17,956 bases of DNA from CAVPDE01 sp964580575 (lineage in GTDB: Bacteria > Desulfobacterota > DSM-4660 > Desulfatiglandales > HGW-15), in assembly GCA_964580575.1 (NCBI GenBank), contig CAZOLJ010000092.1, positions 1 through 17,956 of the forward strand, in the 5' to 3' direction. Position 1 is the first letter of the stretch, and each line of letters begins with the position of its first letter. Below are positions 8,291-14,925 of this stretch, in pieces. The notes beneath the pieces are model-generated. The model did not search any database and was not told the origin of the DNA. It saw nothing but the letters and a program-made list of their open reading frames with translations. Position numbers and translations under genes: made by a program.

Positions 8291-8335
8291 GGTGAAAATG
8301 AGATAAAGAAGCAATCAGCGGAAGAGAGATCAAGT

Positions 8336-9844
8336 ATGACCCAAAAATACGATGCGATTGTGATCGGTGCAGGACTGGGCGGGCTGTCCGGAGCCACCAT
8401 GCTGGCCAAGAATGGCCTCAAGGTTCTCGCGCTGGAGCGGCACAATGTGCCCGGGGGCTATGCCACGAGCTTTGTGCGGGGCCGCTACGAGTTCGAGGTG
8501 GCGCTCCATGAACTGTCGAACATCGGGCCCAAGGACCTCCGAGGAGGGCTTTACCGCTACCTGGAGTACCTGGGGGTCGCGGCCAAGGTGGAATTCGTCA
8601 TTGCCCCCCATCTCTATCGTTCCATTTTCCCGGGTCTGGATATCACCTTGCCTGTAGGCCGTGAAGCGTTTGAAGCAAAGCTGTGCGAGGTCTTCCCGCA
8701 CGAGAGCCAAGGCCTCCACAGATTCCTGGATCGCGTTTTCGGAATGGGCCGCGATTTCGCCAGAATCGTCAAGGAAAGAGGCGTGGGAAACCGCATGTCC
8801 ATGCCTTTTCGCTTTCCTGATTTCTTCCGCTATTTGCCGACCATCTGGGGCCAGGTGCTGAACAGGGACGTGAAAGACCCCCTGGCCCGTGCCGTGCTCT
8901 CCCAGTACTGGGGGTATGTGGGCTTGCCTCCATCCCAGATATCCTTTCTTTTCCTCGCCATGACCCTCGCCGGGTACATCAGAAGAGGACCGGCCTTTCC
9001 CCTCGGAAGATCTCAGGCTCTTTCCAACGCCTTCGTGAACACCTTTGAGGAATTGGGTGGAGAGGTGCGCATGAGTTGCGGAGTTCAGAAGATCATCACG
9101 CAAAACGGGCGGGTTTGCGGAGTGATCACCGATGAAGAGGAGGAGATCCGGTCCGATTGGATCGTTTCCAATGCAGACCCTGTCACGACCTGCCGGGACC
9201 TGATCGGTTTTGAGAAGGTCCCGCCCCGATTCTTCACAAAACTCCAATCGAGTGAGGTGGCTGCCTCTACGGTGAACGTGTACATGGGAGTGGACCGATC
9301 GCCGGATGAACTCGGGCTCACGGAACACGAAGTGTTCATCAATGCCGATCACGATTTTGACCGGCACTACGAGGGAACCAAGAATCTCGGAGCACCGGAA
9401 GCGCTCGGCGTCACCTGCTACAACGCCGTGTACCCGGACATTTCGCCGAAAGGCACGTGCATTGTCGTTCTCACGGCGCTTAAGTACGGGGATCCGTGGT
9501 ACGAGATTCCGCCGGACCAATATGGGGACACAAAAAACCGGATCGGCGATGCCATGATCACGATAGCCGAAAAGGTTTTCCCCGGGCTCCGGGAATACAC
9601 TGAAGTGGTGGAGGTGTCCACCCCTCTCACCAACATGCGCTATGCCGGCGCCCTGGGCGGCAGCATCTATGGCTTCAATCAGCCGCCGCGGGACAACATG
9701 GTTTGGCGAATGGGTCATCGAGGGCCTTTGGAAGGGCTCTATTTTGTCGGCGCATGGACCCAGCCCGGGGGTGGTTTCGAACCTTGCATGATGTCCGGTC
9801 AAATGGTGGGCGGGGCCATTCTGGCCAAGATGAAGAAACGGTGA
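8336..9844 (+). CDS. FAD-dependent oxidoreductase of the phytoene desaturase / CrtI-like family
   Basis: The 502-residue product starts with a Rossmann FAD site, DAIVIGAGLGGLSGATMLA, followed by the ALERHNVPGGYATSF segment typical of the COG1233 phytoene-dehydrogenase/retinol-saturase-like group. The C-terminal FAD motif is YFVGAWTQPGGGFEPCMMSGQ. No signal peptide is seen. Members desaturate or saturate isoprenoids or act on uncharacterised lipids; substrate here is unknown. The ATG at 8336 is chosen because the protein starts directly before the FAD fold; the 40 upstream in-frame codons are the translated hairpin repeat. Its TGA stop (9842-9844) is the first three bases of the MITE-like element, so the original C-terminus may have differed. 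Confidence 0.88.
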   Translation: MTQKYDAIVIGAGLGGLSGATMLAKNGLKVLALERHNVPGGYATSFVRGRYEFEVALHELSNIGPKDLRGGLYRYLEYLGVAAKVEFVIAPHLYRSIFPGLDITLPVGREAFEAKLCEVFPHESQGLHRFLDRVFGMGRDFARIVKERGVGNRMSMPFRFPDFFRYLPTIWGQVLNRDVKDPLARAVLSQYWGYVGLPPSQISFLFLAMTLAGYIRRGPAFPLGRSQALSNAFVNTFEELGGEVRMSCGVQKIITQNGRVCGVITDEEEEIRSDWIVSNADPVTTCRDLIGFEKVPPRFFTKLQSSEVAASTVNVYMGVDRSPDELGLTEHEVFINADHDFDRHYEGTKNLGAPEALGVTCYNAVYPDISPKGTCIVVLTALKYGDPWYEIPPDQYGDTKNRIGDAMITIAEKVFPGLREYTEVVEVSTPLTNMRYAGALGGSIYGFNQPPRDNMVWRMGHRGPLEGLYFVGAWTQPGGGFEPCMMSGQMVGGAILAKMKKR

Positions 9845-10137
9845 CATTTTAGCTTTTTGAAATTGGATCTTCTATCTGAGGCCATGAGGGTCTCTCTCAA
9901 AACAGAACAACGAAGAAGCCACATCACACGGGCCAGCTCTAGGCCGTGGGTGAAGCGGGCGGAGGGCTAATGGGAAACTTGCCAAGCATAATAGTGCATG
10001 GAGGTACCGGTGAAGCCTCGCCGCCCGCCTTCGCTGCCCTTTACCTGCCGAGTCTTTCCCGATCACTCTTCGTTTTCTGTTTTGAGAGAGACCCCCATGG
10101 CCTTTTCTCGTTACCATTTCAAAAAGCTGAAATGTCA
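9842..10137. mobile_element. MITE-like element, 296 bp, with long inverted termini
   Basis: The outer 22 bp of both ends (9842-9863 and complement of 10116-10137) match at 21 positions, both starting TGACATTT. A second inner block, 9880-9915 versus the complement of 10068-10102, matches at 34 of 36 aligned columns with one mismatch and one gap (core GGGTCTCTCTCAAAACAGAA). A further inner pair, around 9951-9962 and 10021-10033, also pairs (GCGGGCGG/CCGCCCGC). It carries no plausible transposase: the open frames inside are short and read the palindrome. I see no clear target-site duplication. It fills the gap between two co-directional genes and supplies the stop codon of the upstream one. A non-autonomous transposon or a large intergenic palindromic repeat are both possible. 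Confidence 0.8.
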
Positions 10138-10163
10138 TGAAAACAGCGGGGAGGGTAAGTAGA

Positions 10164-11339
10164 ATGCCTCTGGAAAAAATCAACTGGTTGCTGGATGTCC
10201 GCGAGTATCGGCGAGTGGCGAAGAATCGCAAAGCCCTTCGTGAACCCGGACAGGGTACGGACTACACTCAGGAGAGATTCCGGGATGTGGTGAACCGTGT
10301 CGTTTCTCGCATCCACCCCAAGCGCATGAACCTGCGCCTGGTGGAGATCCTGCCGCAAACAGCCACGGCCAAGACGTTTTGTTTTGAACGAGTGGATGGC
10401 CCTCTGCCGCCTTTTCGCGCCGGGCAGTATGTGAACGTGATGGTGAACATCGAAGGGGTTCGGACGAGCCGGCCTTTCAGCATTTCCTCGGCTCCTAAGG
10501 CTGAGCGATTGGAGCTCACGGTGCGAGACAAACCAGGAGGGTTTGTAGCCCCCTATCTTTTCAATGGGCTCAAGGTCGGAGATGTTCTGGAAACCACCGG
10601 CCCTGCCGGGCACTTCTACTATGAGCCCCTTATCGACGGGAAGGAGCTGGTTTTCCTTGCGGGAGGGAGCGGCATCACTCCTTTCATGAGCATGATCAGG
10701 GACACCGTGCAGCGGCAGCGTCCGCTCAGAATCAAACTGCTCTACGGGAGCCGCACTCCGGAGGACGTGATCTTCAGAAGTGAGCTCGAAAACCTTGCTG
10801 CAAGCCACTCCAACTTCACCTTCTCCCTGGTCGTCTCAGAGCCGCCGGAAGGCTATGGGGGTTTGAAAGGATTTCTGGATTCAATACTCATTACGCGGCT
10901 CGTGGGCGACATAAAAGGAAAGACTTTCTATGTTTGCGGGCCAAGGGCCATGCATGATTTGTGCAGGGCGGCCCTGAAAGAGATGGAGGTGCCGCAGAGA
11001 AAAATTCGGTTTGAACTCTACGGTGCGCCCGAGGAGGTGAGCGAAGAGCCTGGGTGGCCCGAGGGCTTGTCCAAGGACGTGGTTTTCGAAGTGGATGTGG
11101 CTGGAAAGAAGATGATCCTCGCAAAGGCCGGGGAGCCGCTGCTGAATGCGCTCGATCGAAGTGGCCTTATTGTGCCGGCTCTGTGCCGGTCCGGAGAGTG
11201 CAGCGCCTGCCGGATTCGCCTTCTCGAAGGAAGGGTTTTCGTGCCGAGCCAGGCCACGGTGAGAGAGTCGGATCGGAAGGCCGGTTACATTCACAGCTGC
11301 GTGAGCTATCCGATCGACAATTTGAAAATCAGGATCTAG
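10164..11339 (+). CDS. Ferredoxin-NAD(P)H reductase-type flavoprotein with C-terminal 2Fe-2S domain
   Basis: The 391-residue protein has, in order, an N-terminal basic segment of about 60 residues, an FAD-binding barrel with RPFSISSAP, a nucleotide-binding domain with LAGGSGITPFMSMI and YVCGPRAMHD, and a C-terminal plant-type 2Fe-2S ferredoxin domain with Cys341, Cys346, Cys349 and Cys379. This architecture transfers electrons from NAD(P)H through FAD to a one-electron acceptor, as in oxygenase reductases and related enzymes. In an anaerobe the partner may be the neighbouring FAD oxidoreductase or an unknown protein. The ATG at 10164 is chosen because GGGGAGGG (10148-10155) sits just upstream; the in-frame ATG at 10137 overlaps the last base of the MITE-like element and lacks a good site. 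Confidence 0.9.
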   Translation: MPLEKINWLLDVREYRRVAKNRKALREPGQGTDYTQERFRDVVNRVVSRIHPKRMNLRLVEILPQTATAKTFCFERVDGPLPPFRAGQYVNVMVNIEGVRTSRPFSISSAPKAERLELTVRDKPGGFVAPYLFNGLKVGDVLETTGPAGHFYYEPLIDGKELVFLAGGSGITPFMSMIRDTVQRQRPLRIKLLYGSRTPEDVIFRSELENLAASHSNFTFSLVVSEPPEGYGGLKGFLDSILITRLVGDIKGKTFYVCGPRAMHDLCRAALKEMEVPQRKIRFELYGAPEEVSEEPGWPEGLSKDVVFEVDVAGKKMILAKAGEPLLNALDRSGLIVPALCRSGECSACRIRLLEGRVFVPSQATVRESDRKAGYIHSCVSYPIDNLKIRI

Positions 11340-11344
11340 AAGAA

Positions 11345-11447
11345 GGTTCAAGGTGCAAGGTGCAGGGTTCAAGGAAGAAAACGAAAAACGTGAAGAGGGG
11401 TTCAGGCTTGTGGTTTTCCGTGTACCTTGAACCTTGCACCTTGTACC
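11345..11447. repeat. Heptad inverted repeat, copy C (reductase-hydrolase gap)
   Basis: The left arm (11345-11372) has units GGTTCAA, GGTGCAA, GGTGCAG, GGTTCAA. The right arm (11421-11447) has TGTACC, TTGAACC, TTGCACC, TTGTACC, the reverse-complement type. The unit sequence differs from copies A and B, but the design is the same: a 7-bp period, variable positions, and inverted arms. It starts 5 bp after the stop of the reductase gene and ends 25 bp before the hydrolase start. Confidence 0.85.
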
Positions 11448-11472
11448 GGACTCTCAGCAGTCAGGATGATCT

Positions 11473-13314
11473 ATGGAAGACCAAAAGAACCTTAGCAAAA
11501 AAAGCATTAACCTGTCCCTTGTAACTTTCGTAGTCTGTGTTGCGATCCTGGTGGGAGCGGTCGTGGTCGCTTCCCTGGTTCAGAAGGATTTCGGGAGAGT
11601 CGAGGTCACGAACGTGATCTACGAGAACTCTAACGGCATCCCTGTCCGCGCCAAGCTGCTGAGGCCGGTGGATGCCACAGAAGAGAATCCCATGCCGGGA
11701 GTTGTCCACATCCACGGGTACCAGAACAACCGCGAGACAGGGGATGCTTACTGTATCGAACTGGCCCGAAGGGGCTTCGTGGTCCTCAACATCGACGCCA
11801 TTGGCCGGGGCAACTCGGGCCTGCCCAATGATCCGAAGAATCCCAAGTTTGACAAAACCTATGGCGGGTTAACCTCCCTGAAGGTTTTACGATCTCTTCC
11901 CTTTGTGGATCCTGAATCCGTGGGCATGCTGGGCCACAGCCTGGGAGCGGAAATGGCCTATCAGGTGGCGCTGGGAGATTCCGGTGTGAACGCTCTCGCC
12001 ATCAGCGGCTTCGCTTACACCCAAGCCGCTTCTGCAACCAACCCCAGGAACATGCTCATGATCATCGGGAAGTGGGATGAGTACAGACAGAGAATGACCG
12101 GCACAAGAGACATCGAGAAAGAATGGATGTCCAGCGCACAGACGAAGAAGGTGATCCCTGTGGCCAATCCGCAGATCGGAGTCACCTACGGAGATTTCGA
12201 ACACGGGACGGCCAGGCGGGTGTATGTGCCGTGGACTATCCACTTCATGGAGTCCCACCATCGCGGAAGCATCAGCGAGATGCTCGAATGGATGAAAAAA
12301 GCCCTTCGTCCTCCGGAGCAGTTGTGGATCGACTCCAAGAACCAGACATGGTCGATCAAAGAGTGGGCAACCCTCATTGCCATGTTCGCCTGCTTTGCTT
12401 CACTGTTGCCTCTGGGACGAATCTTTCTCGGGATGAAATTCTTCAAGATCCTTGAGGGCGCTCCCACAGGAAACTATTCCTGCACGGTGAAGTCCTACCT
12501 CAAGTTCAGCGCGATCAACGGAGTGTTGATGGGGTTGTACCTGCCGCTCATTTTCGTCTTGTTCGGTTTGCATGTGTATCTGGTTCGCATTGACGGCGTC
12601 TTTCCAATGATGATGGCCAATGGCGTGGTGTGGTGGTTCTTTTGGGTCAACGTGATCGGCTTTTTCCTCTTCAGAAGATGGCTCAGGAGGGAAAAGCAGA
12701 AGACAGGACACACGTGGGCGGATGCCGGCGTTTCCTATCGAGAAGACAGGTTCGGGCTGGATAGCGGGAAGATTGCCAAAACCCTTTTGCTGGCCTTGAT
12801 CCTTTTCGGCTTTGCCTACTTCAGCGAACATCTGCTCGAACAGATCTTCATTGTGGATTTCAGGTTTCTCTTTCCTTTTGCAAGCGACCTGACCCTTGAT
12901 AGGGCGTGGCTGTGCCTACGTTACTTCCCCTTCCTCCTGGTCGGGTTCGTGTTCATGGGGGTCTTCCTCCATGGGCAGCTTCGAAGACCTGCGAAGGATG
13001 GTCGCTTGGCTACATGGATCTCCTGGTCCTCCTGGAATCTTGTTGCCATGGTCACCCCGGTGATCCTGTTCCTCATGGTCCAGTATGTGCCGCTTTTCAC
13101 AACCGGCTTCATTCCTCTGGTGGGGCCGGGCGGCATGTTCGTCGCCTTTATCCACGGCCTCTTTCACATCATCGGTGTGTTAATCCTTGTCGTCCCTCTG
13201 TCCACTTGGTTTTATCAACTCACCGGGAAAATCTACCTGGGCGCTTTGCTCAATGCCCTGATCGTGACCTGGATGTTCGTCTCCTCCCAGGTGGTGGCTC
13301 CCATCCCTGTTTAG
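11473..13314 (+). CDS. Alpha/beta hydrolase fused to a multi-pass membrane domain
   Basis: The 613-residue protein has an N-terminal membrane anchor (about residues 14-36), preceded by lysines, then an alpha/beta hydrolase domain of about 250 residues with HIHGYQNNR (oxyanion-type loop), GHSLG with nucleophile Ser156, a likely acid Asp in IIGKWDEY and a likely His in the HFMESHH stretch. From about residue 298 there are eight hydrophobic segments that look like transmembrane helices. The positive N-terminus suggests the hydrolase domain faces the periplasm (inference). The substrate is unknown; a peptidase, esterase or lipase is possible. AGGAT precedes the ATG at 11473. It is the last gene of the plus-strand redox/ligase run, 133 bp after the reductase. 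Confidence 0.85.
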   Translation: MEDQKNLSKKSINLSLVTFVVCVAILVGAVVVASLVQKDFGRVEVTNVIYENSNGIPVRAKLLRPVDATEENPMPGVVHIHGYQNNRETGDAYCIELARRGFVVLNIDAIGRGNSGLPNDPKNPKFDKTYGGLTSLKVLRSLPFVDPESVGMLGHSLGAEMAYQVALGDSGVNALAISGFAYTQAASATNPRNMLMIIGKWDEYRQRMTGTRDIEKEWMSSAQTKKVIPVANPQIGVTYGDFEHGTARRVYVPWTIHFMESHHRGSISEMLEWMKKALRPPEQLWIDSKNQTWSIKEWATLIAMFACFASLLPLGRIFLGMKFFKILEGAPTGNYSCTVKSYLKFSAINGVLMGLYLPLIFVLFGLHVYLVRIDGVFPMMMANGVVWWFFWVNVIGFFLFRRWLRREKQKTGHTWADAGVSYREDRFGLDSGKIAKTLLLALILFGFAYFSEHLLEQIFIVDFRFLFPFASDLTLDRAWLCLRYFPFLLVGFVFMGVFLHGQLRRPAKDGRLATWISWSSWNLVAMVTPVILFLMVQYVPLFTTGFIPLVGPGGMFVAFIHGLFHIIGVLILVVPLSTWFYQLTGKIYLGALLNALIVTWMFVSSQVVAPIPV

Positions 13315-13343
13315 TTGAAAGCGGGCTCTTGATCCCCCCGTGC

Positions 13344-13372
13344 TTGACAATCGAGGAAGGAAGCCCTAAAGT
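13344..13372 (+). promoter_or_regulatory. Sigma70 promoter for the toxin-antitoxin pair
   Basis: TTGACA (13344-13349, perfect) and TAAAGT (13367-13372, 4/6) are separated by 17 bp. It is about 42 bp before the antitoxin start and touches the first operator-like palindrome. Confidence 0.6.
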
Positions 13373-13397
13373 GACCATAGTCATTTGACCATGATCA
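13372..13397. promoter_or_regulatory. Two tandem operator-like palindromes upstream of the antitoxin
   Basis: TGACCATAGTCA (13372-13383) and TGACCATGATCA (13386-13397) are imperfect 12-bp palindromes repeated every 14 bp. The first overlaps the last base of the -10 box. Phd/YefM-type antitoxins usually bind such short palindromes in their own promoter to autorepress, so these are the likely binding sites (inference). Confidence 0.55.
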
Positions 13398-13413
13398 TGA
13401 AGGAGAGACCCAA

Positions 13414-13638
13414 TTGGAAACCCTTTCTGTCTCAAAATTCAAAGCCACTTGCCTCTCGGTACTGGAGCAAGTCAAGACAAGGAAAAAGAGGGTGTGCATC
13501 ACCAAGAGGGGAGTGCCCATTGCGGAAATCGTGCCGGTGGATTCAAAAGCAAAGGCTGTTCCTCTAAAAGCGACTGTCAGCTTCATGGGGGATATTGTAT
13601 CCCCTGTGGCTGAAGAGGATTGGGAGGCTCAGAAGTGA
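13414..13638 (+). CDS. Type II antitoxin, Phd/YefM-like
   Basis: This 74-residue protein has the Phd/YefM pattern: an N-terminal SVSKFKATCLSVLEQV DNA-binding segment, KKRVCITKRGVPIAEIVPV, and an acidic C-terminal tail (PVAEEDWEAQ) that would neutralise the toxin. The start is TTG at 13414, preceded by AAGGAGAG at 13400-13407; TTG is the only start with a good site. The stop overlaps the toxin start (GTGA overlap). Two operator-like palindromes and a strong promoter precede it, as expected for an autoregulated pair. Confidence 0.88.
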   Translation: METLSVSKFKATCLSVLEQVKTRKKRVCITKRGVPIAEIVPVDSKAKAVPLKATVSFMGDIVSPVAEEDWEAQK

Positions 13639-14045
13639 GCGACATACTCTTGGACACCCATGTGTGGATTTGGGCAAGCCTTGATGATCGAAATTCTCTT
13701 TCGCCAAGAGCAATAAGAGCGATCAAGGAATCAAAAAGGAGATGGATATCCGCTATTTCCTTGTGGGAACTGGCAAAACTGGTTGAGAGGAAAAGAATTG
13801 GATTCTCCATACCCGCCCTCACCTGGATAAGAAGATCCATCAACGAACAGGAGATCCGCATCGCGGACCTGTCCCCGGAGATCGCCGTGGAGAGCACCCA
13901 TCTGAGAGGGTTTCACAAAGATCCCGCCGATCAACTTATTGTCGCCACTTCCCGTGTGTTGGGTATGCCCCTTCTGACTTCGGATCGGAGAATTCTGGAT
14001 TTTCCTGACGTGGAAACCATCTGGTATCCAAAACCTATCCCCTAA
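13635..14045 (+). CDS. vapC: PIN-domain ribonuclease toxin (VapC family)
   Basis: The 136-residue protein has the PIN-domain acidic residues that coordinate the catalytic metal: Asp7 (LLDTHVWIW), Glu45 (SLWELAKL), Asp96/Asp99 (HKDPADQLIVATS) and Asp117 (LTSDRRI). VapC toxins cleave RNA, often tRNA, and are inhibited by their cognate antitoxin. The GTG at 13635 overlaps the antitoxin stop and has GGGAGG at 13622-13627 about 7 nt upstream; an in-frame TTG at 13620 lies inside the antitoxin gene and has no such site. The small size and the conserved acidic set support a working toxin. Confidence 0.88.
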   Translation: MSDILLDTHVWIWASLDDRNSLSPRAIRAIKESKRRWISAISLWELAKLVERKRIGFSIPALTWIRRSINEQEIRIADLSPEIAVESTHLRGFHKDPADQLIVATSRVLGMPLLTSDRRILDFPDVETIWYPKPIP

Positions 14046-14046
14046 G

Positions 14047-14163
14047 GATACGGGGGATGCCTTCATCGGCCGGATCAGATCGATCCAAAAAGAAATCGAA
14101 GACCCTCCAAGTTTGAGGGAGGCCGGCATTACAGAAGACCGGATGAAGGAGGGGAAGAGGGTC
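14047..14163 (+). pseudogene. Possible remnant of an iron-containing alcohol dehydrogenase C-terminus
   Basis: In the frame of 14047 the region reads GDAFIGRIRSIQKEIEDPP then SLREAGITEDRMKEG. The IQKEI...PPSLREAGITED pattern resembles the C-terminal helices of Fe-ADH-type alcohol dehydrogenases (P-x-x-L-x-E-x-G-V/I-x-E-x). There is no upstream part of such a gene; it is cut off by vapC. The ORF then runs into the lipoprotein gene in another frame. The identification rests on motif memory and is weak. Confidence 0.3.
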
Positions 14164-14197
14164 TTCCCCGGAATGCACTTGGCGGGAGATGGTGAAG

Positions 14198-14695
14198 ATG
14201 AAAAAGCGTTTCCGATCTATTCTTGTCGTGGCTGGGCTGGTTCTTGCTGTATGTGGATGCGCGAGCCACCCATATGTCCGTTCCCAAATGGTTTACGGTA
14301 ATCGCATCACCGTACAGAACCTGGTAAAAGACTGGCAAGACTATACCATCTATTTTGCCGGACACGGTCGTGGCCACCCTTCCGCTGTCCTCTTTAAACC
14401 AAAGAACGATGACAGGGGTGTCATCGCGGATCGGTGGTGGAAGGTGGAGGATTACGAGACCTTGACAGACCTCGTCGATTCAATCCAAAGGCAACTTCCC
14501 ATAGCCTATTACTATCCAAAGTTGCTTGAACTCCTGGGCCCGGACAACCACCGATATGGATATGTATTCACATCGTGGGACCATGTGGTCGCGAAGCTTG
14601 TTGATGATCGCACCCTGGTCGTCTTTGATTTGCCCCTGCCTCCCTATCTTGCGATCGATGGAGGGGACGGGCCCCGTGAAAGGAGACCGCGGTGA
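14198..14695 (+). CDS. Small lipoprotein of unknown function
   Basis: The 165-residue product has a lipoprotein-type signal: basic start MKKRFRS, hydrophobic core ILVVAGLVLAV, and a Cys in VCGC that could be the lipidated residue. The mature part has WWKVEDYETLTDLVDSIQ and KLLELLGPDNHRYGYVFTSWD, with no family I recognise. It likely sits on an outer or inner membrane. The ATG at 14198 is chosen because GGGAG (14184-14188) ends 9 nt upstream; the in-frame ATG at 14189 abuts that site. It follows the alcohol-dehydrogenase-like remnant and precedes the hydratase remnant, so its neighbourhood is rearranged. Confidence 0.65.
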   Translation: MKKRFRSILVVAGLVLAVCGCASHPYVRSQMVYGNRITVQNLVKDWQDYTIYFAGHGRGHPSAVLFKPKNDDRGVIADRWWKVEDYETLTDLVDSIQRQLPIAYYYPKLLELLGPDNHRYGYVFTSWDHVVAKLVDDRTLVVFDLPLPPYLAIDGGDGPRERRPR

Positions 14696-14755
14696 GGATC
14701 ATGAAGGGTGCGGCGGCCTGCATGAAGGGGAGTGGAAACGGTATGGAAATCCGGA

Positions 14756-14893
14756 CTACTTGCCCTTGAGCTGGGGTTGGTGTTTTTCTGGGCCACGGGC
14801 TGCAAGCCGGCTTTCAAACCGTTCTCATGGTCGAACTGCAGCATTTCAGTTACCCGCTGTGGGCCAAGGGGATGCGGATTCAATCTCATCCGG
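14756..14893 (-). pseudogene. Degraded 3' end of an enoyl-CoA hydratase/isomerase gene
   Basis: On the minus strand the region encodes HPLGPQRVTEMLQFDHENG then LKAGLQPVAQK, matching the SPLAVQGVKDVMRFDRENG and VKAGLEYVAQK of the intact gene at 16638-17444, and it still ends in an LKGK-stop (complement of 14756-14758), as the intact gene ends in FKGK-stop. Compared with the intact copy about 58 bp are missing between VAQK and the final PRFKGK part, which shifts the frame. A 63-bp block (14791-14853 versus 16731-16793) matches at 46 positions by my count. The 5' part of the gene is absent, ended by the methyltransferase gene. It is a paralogue fragment, not a sequencing artefact. Confidence 0.8.
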
Positions 14894-14925
14894 CAAGAGA
14901 CCCATGCGAGGAGGTTTAACCACAA

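Noticed and set aside
6368..8314. A 648-codon open frame on the minus strand across the acyl-CoA ligase gene
   Set aside because: It is a shadow of the ligase gene in a high-GC region: no recognisable family, and its start lies in the hairpin repeat. The plus-strand frame has all ligase motifs and a good ribosome binding site.
8330..9847. A 505-codon minus-strand frame across the FAD oxidoreductase gene
   Set aside because: Composition is His/Arg/Pro-rich with no motif, as expected from the antisense of a GC-rich gene; the sense strand has a clear FAD fold.
9872..10231. A 119-codon minus-strand frame across the 296-bp palindromic element
   Set aside because: It mostly reads one arm of the palindrome and its other end overlaps the reductase gene; no transposase motif such as a DDE triad or HUH is visible.
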